The notes under the pieces: model-generated | Told to the model about the DNA's origin: nothing | What the model saw: only the letters and a program-made list of their open reading frames with translations | Database searches by the model: none | Shown here: piece by piece, positions 56,742 through 64,000 of the stretch | How the letters are laid out: each line of letters begins with the position of its first letter | Position numbering within the stretch: the first letter of the stretch is position 1 | Made by a program: the position numbers and the translations under genes | From: Euptelea pleiosperma | Lineage: Eukaryota; Streptophyta; Magnoliopsida; Ranunculales; Eupteleaceae | Reading direction: 5' to 3' | Length of the DNA: 64,000 nt | NCBI GenBank assembly: GCA_035048495.1 | Contig: CM068543.1 | Coordinates: 30,059,751 to 30,123,750, forward strand

Positions 56742-59644
56742 GTCACACCCCGAATTTTTGCACCCGAACCCGACCCGAATGCCTGTGGATCGGCCCGTTT
56801 ACTCGAAATCTAGGGCGTGAAAATAATATAGGAAATAGAATTTCACAGTTTACAACGAGATATCGATAGTTCAAAATTTATTAAGGTCTCAAAATCATAA
56901 ACTCTGATAGCTAACGTCATTCGTAACACATAAAGAAAAAAAAGAACCGATGATCTACTAATCACGATTCACCAAAAAGTCTCATCTATCCCACGATCCA
57001 AATAATATAAAGTAATGAATTTATTACATGAATTTATAAGCAATAAAATCAAAGTCACTAATAATATTCCTCTTCAAGGATCAGATCATGCTCCTCGGGT
57101 TCGTATGTCTCATCACCTATTCCGTTCATTAGTTGCAACTCCTCCTCGTACTCTTCTTCGTATGTCTCAGTCTCATCCAAATCTGAAAGTGGTGGTTGTA
57201 GGAGTGAGTTAAACGCTCACTCGAGTCTTTCACCCAAAAACTTGATTCAAACAATACAAGATATACAGACATGTTCGCATAAATTAAATTATCAAACAGT
57301 TATACCATGGTTATAATGAATGCATGAACAATTAATCAAAAGTAATACACAACCCACATAGAGGGTCTCCTTCTTCACCCACACAGGAGGTCTTCTTGGG
57401 GTTTTCGGGTCTTTCACCCTAGAGAACTCCCTCCCAACTTGCTTATCGCTTCTGAATCGAAAATACAATGCATGTTTCATATATATAAGAAATTACTGAA
57501 AATGTAAATATCCACGCAGGGGATCTCCAATACGAAACAGATAGAATCCACACAGGAGATTTCTAATACAGAATAAGTCATCAATATCATAATCATCACA
57601 ATAACAAAACTTACAATTTAACAATAAATACATGCTCACTAGTCCATGATCAGTATTGAAAGAATCATAGGAAGGGTACCTACCTTTTATCGCTTCTCAA
57701 GATTCACTTTATTTCTTCTAATCGATCCTCTTTGTGTACATTCAACCCAAAGTTATCGAAACCTGAATGTTCGTGCTTTTAGAAATTAGGAGCAAGCTAA
57801 GTAGGATAAATTTCTAAAACCTAGAATGGGTTCTAGATGGTTGTAAAAGTTAGTGTAGTGTAAATCACACGGATCACAATTGTCTGGAACTAAGGATGAT
57901 GACAAGAGTAACGGCTAGTAGGGAGGACGGTAACGACCCATAAAAATAGGAAATAGTGTAACCAACATTTTAAATGGTCAAATCAAAACAAACAAAATAT
58001 TATTATTTTATAATAATATATTTTTTTTTAAAATACAGCCAATAGGATAACACTAAGCCCGAATTTTGTGGATTTTGACATTATAACACGATGGTTTCTA
58101 AATTTGGACCTCCCAACTAGTGGTTGGTAAGACCCGTAGAAGTTTTAGTCTGATGTGATGCATGATAAAGAAATGACATTTGATCGAACATCTAACAACT
58201 ATGCCAGTAGTGTTGTACAATGCAACCAAGTGTGGAGGAATGCTAGGTAATGGGATTTAATGGTGGGATAGATACACGTACACTTGAGTGCATACAACTG
58301 TGATGCGTAAGGTAACAAAAATGAGATTGAGTGAGTAAAACGGATAAATGTATGTTTTTTATATACTGGAGAGCCATGTAACAATGAGATCATGACTTTT
58401 AAGTAGATGTGAAAGACACTTGACGTTTGGATGATCAAGGATTTGACAATCATTTGGTTTGTGACCTCATACGGCCATACTGAAAGATGAACGGCTGACG
58501 ACGCTTCATGAATATAGGTCTAATGGAGTAGGATCAATTGGATCAATGACAATGGTTTTATCCATGGGAATTGAATGTGGAGGGGAGAGTTCATTGTGTT
58601 AAGGCCACATGCAGACAAGGTTGATATATAAGCGTTAGATTTGATTCAATCCTATGGATTGATTGGGTGCGAGTAAAAGGGTGGATGGTGGCGTATTGCA
58701 TGCGTGTATAACCAACACCCACCAGAGAGTTGATAGGTGTTAAAAGCACGTGCATGGGTTCATTGAACGGTCCATCACTAACTAAAATTCGACAGCCGGG
58801 TGTATGGAGGTAATGGTTCTCATCTATTAACTCATACTAAAGGGTGGGTTGATTGTAGCCGTTGGATAGGAGTTGTTTACACGGGTTGATATAGTAACAC
58901 TAGATGAGATTGAGTAGATAATGATCAAAGAGAAGAACTGAAAAAATCAAGAACCGATAGGAACTCACCTGAGATAGGATGACGGTTTGTGAAGATTTAA
59001 CGAGGAGGTCCTCAAAGATTACGGTTTCACCTAGGTGGCTGCCCGGCTGGAGGCGACTTCTTGATCTTCAAGGAGCAATAGTTGATGCAGATGTTGGGCT
59101 ACAACGAGTCAAAGATGGATGGACGGGTGAGGTGGGATCGAAATCAAAAAAAGGGAGCCGCCTCAATGTTGCTGAGTGCTAGGGTGGTGGGAGAGTTCCA
59201 AAAGAATTCAACCACGTTGAAAGGTGGGGGCGTATTGGATTGGGAATAGGGTTTGCTATTGTGCTTTGTGAAACACCAAAGGATGATACATATAAGGGTT
59301 GGGTTGGTTTTGTTATGGTGTTTTTGAAACACCAAAAGATGATGAGGTTTGGGAATACTTGAAATAATAAAAAAAAAACAAAAGGTTTGTTTAAATAGAA
59401 TAGGTTTTCTTTTTTTTTTTTTAAGTAGGAGGTTTGGGTAAAATAAAATATATTTGCAAAGAGGGCTAGGGTTGAATTGTTCAATGGTTGTGATGGTATT
59501 AATAGAGAAAATATAAGTTTGTAACTCATTTGCAAGAGAGATATTGGCTTGAATGGCTGTTGGATTTTAACTTACAAAGAAGAGAAAGTTTAAACAATGG
59601 ATCATAGGCTATACACAATTATAGTGTTGGGCTTGGGCCCATTA

Positions 59645-59681
<37 letters not shown>

Positions 59682-60171
59682 CTAGTTAAGAAACTTGATT
59701 AATTATGAACTAATTACACCTTCACTATAGCTTTACATGTGACAATTAATTAAAGAATAATTCACTTAGGTTTTAATGATTAATTACAATGCACTAGGGT
59801 CATAGGGCACATGCCACACACACACGTACCGCACACGAACACGCACACACATATACCTAAATTAATATAAATGCAAAGTATAGTTCAAAAAATTTCACGT
59901 AGCTTATTAAAATTACTTTAATCATATTTAAATGTTAATTAATACTAAATGGGCTCAAAATAGAAAACATTCGTAGCTCCCGCTAAGTCCACGTGGGCCG
60001 GCATGAGCTAGCCTAGAAACCCTGAAAATATTTTTTTCTCAGAATTTGACGAAACTTTACGAGAATGTCCTAATCATTACAAAGTTGCGTTTCATGAAAA
60101 AAAACATGAAGAAAAAATCTCAGAGAATCAAAATAGACTAAAATACCCTTTATGACTTTCGGAGTTTTACA
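56742..60171 (-). mobile_element. Family A insertion, solo-LTR-like (copy A2)
   Basis: It begins TGTCACACCCCGAATTTTTG and ends CGGAGTTTTACA, flanked by ATTAT at 56737-56741 and 60172-60176. It shares its ends and the CTCAGAATTTGAC / AAAATACCCTTT region with A1. On the minus strand it reads TGTAAAACTCCG ... GGGGTGTGACA. 3430 bp, no gag or pol, no second LTR. A minus-strand leader with a CTATCTCAG-GTGAGT donor lies at about 58972. Confidence 0.85.
59649..59680. repeat. (TA)n microsatellite
   Basis: About 16 TA units within A2. Confidence 0.9.
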
Positions 60172-60293
60172 ATTATCTTTTCTTGAAAAGTTTTAAAAAT
60201 GATTTTTTGGCTTGAAAAGATTTATTTGGGGTCCTGAAAAATGAGCCTATTAGTGTTTAAAATTTTAAATTTTTTTTTCATTCCCGGACCAGT

Positions 60294-60407
60294 CCAATCG
60301 ATTGGACATCATAGACCAATCGATCAGACATCTCCAATCGATTGGAGAGTATAGTCCAATTGATTGGACAAGCTCCAACCGATTGGCCACTTAGCCCAAT
60401 CGATTGG
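60294..60407 (+). promoter_or_regulatory. Internal CCAATCGATTGG array upstream of ORF2
   Basis: Six copies within 114 bp: three exact CCAATCGATTGG and variants CCAATCGATCAG, CCAATTGATTGG, CCAACCGATTGG. More half-sites (CCAATCGATCC, CCCAATCGATCG) follow to 60500. The motif is the one in the LTR U3. Confidence 0.8.
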
Positions 60408-60423
60408 ACAGTGTGACGTTCGA

Positions 60424-60433
60424 TTTTATAAAA
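60424..60433 (+). promoter_or_regulatory. Internal TATA box upstream of ORF2
   Basis: TTTTATAAAA lies 17 bp after the palindrome array and about 180 bp before the ORF2 start codon at 60608. Confidence 0.5.
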
Positions 60434-60607
60434 CCCAAAATAGGTTATTTTCAACCCCAATCGATCCAATCGCCTCCCAGATTTCTCCCAATCGATCGCA
60501 GGTGCCCGATCTACTATTCACATAAGGTTTTGTAGAGCGATTCTCTCAATTTTTTGGTTTTCTACTTCATCCTCTTCGTAGTTTTTTTGTGAAGTTTTTG
60601 GGTAAAA

Positions 60608-62090
60608 ATGGAACTCTTTTGGTATTTTCTTCCATTTTTGGTGCTTATGGCGACTAATCATCGTCGTAGAAGAGCTCTTGTGGTCTTAAAAGAGGAAAGT
60701 GCCAATGAAGAACCCCTGGTTCAACAGACCCAATCTCGCGCCAAATGAGGTAGTCGACTCAGTGGTTCACGGCACTCAGAGCGGGGTGAATCATCCAGAG
60801 GACCTGGGAGAGCTCATTCTCGAGGTCGTTCCGGTCATACCGATATTCCTTCGGTGAGTGCTCTCATTTTTTCGTTTATTTCAAATTTTGCTAGAGATCG
60901 TTTTGAGCATTTCTCTAGTCGCAAATTCACTATTGAGCCAGTAGTTGAATTTAACACTATCTTGGGTACTATGGTTCATTCGTTGTTTGTATCTCGCGAG
61001 TGGGTTCCTATCACCGATTGACCATTCCATTTTACTCTGTCTTGGTTAAACTCTTTTATGCCAACATGCACTCCATTCAGTGTGATGACCCGAGTGAGCT
61101 ATCATTTCAGAGTTATGTCTCTGCGGCTCACTTGACTATTATACCTGATCTGATTTCTACCTTGTTGGACATACCTCGTCCTCCTACCTCATATGAGTAC
61201 ATTCCTAGGACTCATGAGATGACGACTACCAGAGTCACCTTGACTGAGACTCTCATAAGGCAGCTATTTGGTTAGAGTACTTTTATTCATCTTACCTCTC
61301 TTCGCCCTGAGTATTGTTTGTTGCACCTTATCTGTGGGTACAACATTGATCCACCTGACCATGGGGCATAGGTGAACATTGATCGTCTCCAGCTACTTTA
61401 TCATCTTGGCACTAGAATTATCATTGACCTTCCGAGGTTCATATTTAGAGCCATGGTTAGAGCGGGTAGCCAGTTGGCTAACCATCCGTGTCTTTCATTT
61501 CCTCTACTGGTGAGTTCTATTCTACTTCACCTGGATGTACCGATTCGAGCTACTGAGGAGCTTCGCTCTCCCATGGGGCCTGTTGGACCTTCGACTATCA
61601 GGAGGAGCATTTCTCAGGTTCGGAGAGTGATTGATGTACCTCCACATTTTGACGATATGTTCGATGAGGACTTGGGAAATGATACCGAGCCGGGCGATCA
61701 ACAGACAGATACTGAAATGCATCCTCCGGAGCCACATCCATCCTTTGTCCAGCCTCCAGAGATGCATGGCCCTTACTCTTTTGAGTCTCTTCATCATCAG
61801 ATGGTGGGATTCGACTAGCGACTCATAGCGCATGAGAAGCGGACGGCTCAGAGCTTTCGCCGTTTAAAGGAAGGACAAGAGAGGATGTCGGGCTCCATGT
61901 ATGATATGCAGCGTTACATGGAGTATCAGTTTACCATGATGGCTTTGAACAGCATCCACCAGCTCATGGCCCTGATCAGCATGATGGTACTGGTCCATCT
62001 ATATAGACTCCCAAAGAGAGACTTCTTGAAAGTTATCAAGTGTTTTTATTTGTGTTATTATTGTACACCGATAAACTCAAATTGTGTATA
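60608..62090 (+). pseudogene. SIRE ORF2 (extra ORF downstream of gag)
   Basis: Pieces in shifting frames read MELFWYFLPFLVLMATNHRR, RFEHFSSRKFTIEPVVEFNT, YSVLVKLFYANMHSIQC, SAAHLTIIPDLISTLLDIPR, LQLLYHLGTRIIIDLPRFIF and LSFPLLVSSILLHLDVPIRA, then acidic and charged sequence (HFDDMFDEDLGNDTEPGDQQ, RRLKEGQERM). The FYAN and LLV-ILLHLDVPI words are like the plant-transposon-associated ORF found in several LTR elements; an envelope-like ORF of SIRE elements also sits in this position. Several stops and frameshifts. Function unknown. Confidence 0.6.
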
Positions 62091-62589
62091 GTTATACTCT
62101 GCTTGTGTTACTTATGTGTTACAGGGTATAAACCAGTATGTATTATGGTTTGTATATAAATATGCACTTGTTCTTCATGATGATATTTATTGCATGCTTG
62201 TTATTTGTTTATATTTCTGTACCTTTGTCAATATGTGACAAAAAGGGGGAGAGAAAATTATAGTAGTAAAAATAAGTTGATGCATGAGATAGGGGGAGAG
62301 AAATTTATGGGGAGAAATTTTTTTTTTGTATTATTTTTTCAATTCTCTACTTGTGATCTGCATAATTAACTCACTATATTTTAATGATTTACTGATTCCT
62401 AATGATATTACATGGTATATATTGTTGGTAGAATGTGTAGGAAACAGATCAAAAGAAATTCTATTATATCTGTTCAATTATCTCCGAGAGAGTGTGAGAT
62501 AGTGAGTGAATCATGTAAGAAGGTGGGATTGTATTTTCTATTTTTTTTTATTAAATATTTTTTGTCACGGAATTGCCAAAATTGGAGAT
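62091..62589 (+). other. SIRE 3' untranslated region and polypurine tract
   Basis: ATGTGACAAAAAGGGGGAG (about 62233) resembles the purine-rich phrase near the 3' end of SIRE-type elements; ATAGGGGGAGAG follows at 62290. TTGGAGA directly precedes the 3' LTR. Confidence 0.55.
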
Positions 62590-64000
62590 TGTAAGAAATA
62601 TTTTCATATTCAATTTCGCAAAGATTCTATTTGACAAAAAATATTCTTGTAACCATTCCTACGAGCACAAGTGTAGTGTAGAGATGTCGTGGTACGCATA
62701 CTTCGCCAACTACGTGAACATTAAAAGACAAAGACAACAAGAATCAGACGGTTGACGATAGGAGTCATATGAGTAACTGCCGATTTGTCAGTTAATGATC
62801 GTGTAAGCTCGATTAGGAAGGTAAGTGACTTAGTGGCCATAGGAGTTGGTTAAAATAAACAAAATATAATGGTCAAACTAAGTCAATGGACTGACCCGAG
62901 TCTAAGTCAATAAAATTGACTAATGGGATAGTCCAATCAATTCGACACTTATCCCCAATCAATTAGACATAGCCCAATCGATTGGAGACTCTGTGTAATT
63001 GATTGGAAGCTACGAGGCAGAAACTTATTTCAGTCAAATGTTTGAAGACTCTGTGAAATCGATTGGAGCCTTCGGGACAGAAACTCATTTGAGTCAAATC
63101 CATTAGAGACTCTATGAAATCGATTGGAGCCTTCGGGACAGAAACTTATTTGAGTCAAATCGATTGGAGACCACTGTGTAATCGATTGGAGCCTTCTGAA
63201 CAGAAATCTTATTGAGCCCAATCGATTGGATACTTATCCCCAATTGATTGGACCATGGACAGAATTGGTCCTTCTCAGATCCGAAATTCTTGGTCCCATT
63301 ATCCCACGTTCTGCACTACTCAGGATCTTGAATTCTATAAATACAACCCTTCTATGCATTCTCTAAACACACATAGAGACACAGAGTGACTCAATCTTTA
63401 AGAGAGAGAAGAAAATATTTTATTTATTAGAGTGTCCATTCGAAGAACAAGAAGCTTGTTTTCCATTCACATCTTATGAGCTTGTTATCTTCTTGATCAA
63501 AGTCAAGTGCTTGGTCCTTTCCTTAGCTTAGGTCTTCCGCTTCTATATATGACCTAGTAGCCTGAGTGTACCAGTGTGACTCAACACCATTTGAGCAACC
63601 TAGGGTTCAGGGTGTACTGAATCTTTCGCCTTCTGCAAAGGCGGGAGTGCTAAGAATTAAGATCGGAGGAGCCGATCGACGGTAGGTTTGGGCTGTACCA
63701 AACTGAACAAGCGGACAAGGCTTTTGGCTAGAAGGGCGCGCATGGATTCGTAACGTTGATTCAGAGGACTTGGACGCATCGGCAGTAGGCCTTGGCTAAG
63801 GTTAGAAGCTGTATTTGCAACGGTGCTGCGTAGGTAACCTTTGTTTCGTTTAACTTTTCAGTTAGTGATACTTTCCGTCTAAACGTGGTCCCGTGGTTTT
63901 TCCTTAACTAAGGTTTCCACGTAAAAATCTCTTGTCTTGTGTAATTGTTTGTTTGTATTTCACAATCTATCTTAGTTAGATCAAACGACGAAAAGAAAAT
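62590..64000 (+). repeat. SIRE-like 3' LTR (runs off the window)
   Basis: It starts TGTAAGAAATATTTTCATAT and matches the 5' LTR throughout; about 170 bp of its end are missing. It shows the empty site of B3. The palindrome array is at 62930-63253 and the TATA box at 63335-63343. Confidence 0.85.
62930..63253 (+). promoter_or_regulatory. CCAATCGATTGG palindrome array in 3' LTR
   Basis: At least eight sites such as CCCAATCGATTGGAG, GAAATCGATTGGAGCC and CCAATTGATTGGACC, with a composite unit of about 60 bp (GATTGGAGCCTTCGGGACAG, AAACTTATTTGAGTCAAAT) repeated about three times. Confidence 0.8.

Larger units (their letters stand above)
36724..64000 (+). mobile_element. SIRE/Maximus-like copia element with nested insertions
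   Basis: LTRs at 36724-41793 (1583 bp without its insertion) and from 62590 (runs off the window) flank a PBS, a SIRE-type gag and a second ORF. Three later insertions interrupt it: B3, the Pack-CACTA element and A2, each with its own target duplication. Removing them leaves about 8.5 kb in the window. I find no protease, integrase or RT, so it looks like a pol-less, non-autonomous derivative; the alternative is an internal deletion. Confidence 0.75.

Noticed and set aside
60608..62090. Envelope gene of a retrovirus-like element
   Set aside because: No signal peptide and transmembrane pair or fusion features could be read; the name ORF2 is safer.

Overview
The window is nuclear DNA of a flowering plant. 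It is AT-rich, has no bacterial-style gene packing, and nearly everything recognisable is a plant transposable element: Ty1/copia and Ty3/gypsy retroelements, CACTA and other TIR DNA transposons, MITEs and a SINE. Plant exons (pyruvate kinase, 3-ketoacyl-CoA thiolase, UDP-apiose/xylose synthase, ROP GTPase, CLC channel, AHK1-type histidine kinase, PPR) occur only as fragments. I found no intact host gene. The species cannot be told from the sequence alone.

Layout. 1-1.8 kb: gag start and LTR of a minus-strand gypsy element, with a 118-bp tandem array in its promoter region. 3.0-5.5 kb: MITE arms, a decayed CACTA end and the LTR/gag start of a minus-strand copia. 6.28-6.58 kb: a clean 303-bp Tourist-like MITE with TAA duplications. 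6.83-16.10 kb: a decayed copia element (LTRs 367/378 bp, GAATC duplications). It is split by a solo-LTR-like insertion of family A (8673-14434, TGTGT duplications), which is itself split by a solo-LTR-like insertion of family B (8727-11587, GTTGA duplications). 16-20.9 kb: AT-rich repeats, a 288-bp tandem duplication and several MITEs. 20.99-26.51 kb: a putative 5.5-kb TIR element carrying minus-strand exons of a thiolase, AXS and ROP gene behind its own leader exon. 26.6-27.6 kb: a small kelch/F-box-like ORF behind a possible SEC22-type start. 28.5-33.3 kb: a 1.24-kb foldback element, a TRIM candidate, MITEs and CT/GA microsatellites. 33.39-36.26 kb: second family B insertion, minus strand.

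36.72 kb to the right edge is one large SIRE/Maximus-like copia element: LTR 36724-41793, PBS, gag, then a second ORF (60.6-62.1 kb) and a second LTR from 62590 that runs off the window. No pol was found between them. It is interrupted by a third family B copy inside its first LTR (37164-40651, CTTAT duplications), an 11.9-kb Pack-CACTA element (44285-56203, AAA duplications) and a second family A copy (56742-60171, ATTAT duplications).

The most interesting features are the two gene-capturing DNA transposons. Each has a leader exon with a GTAAG donor just inside one end, followed by exon pieces from unrelated genes with splice sites still in place, so chimeric transcripts are possible. The second is the SIRE-like element, whose LTR promoter and internal ORF2 promoter both carry arrays of the 12-bp palindrome CCAATCGATTGG. 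All calls rest on reading the sequence; no database search was run.
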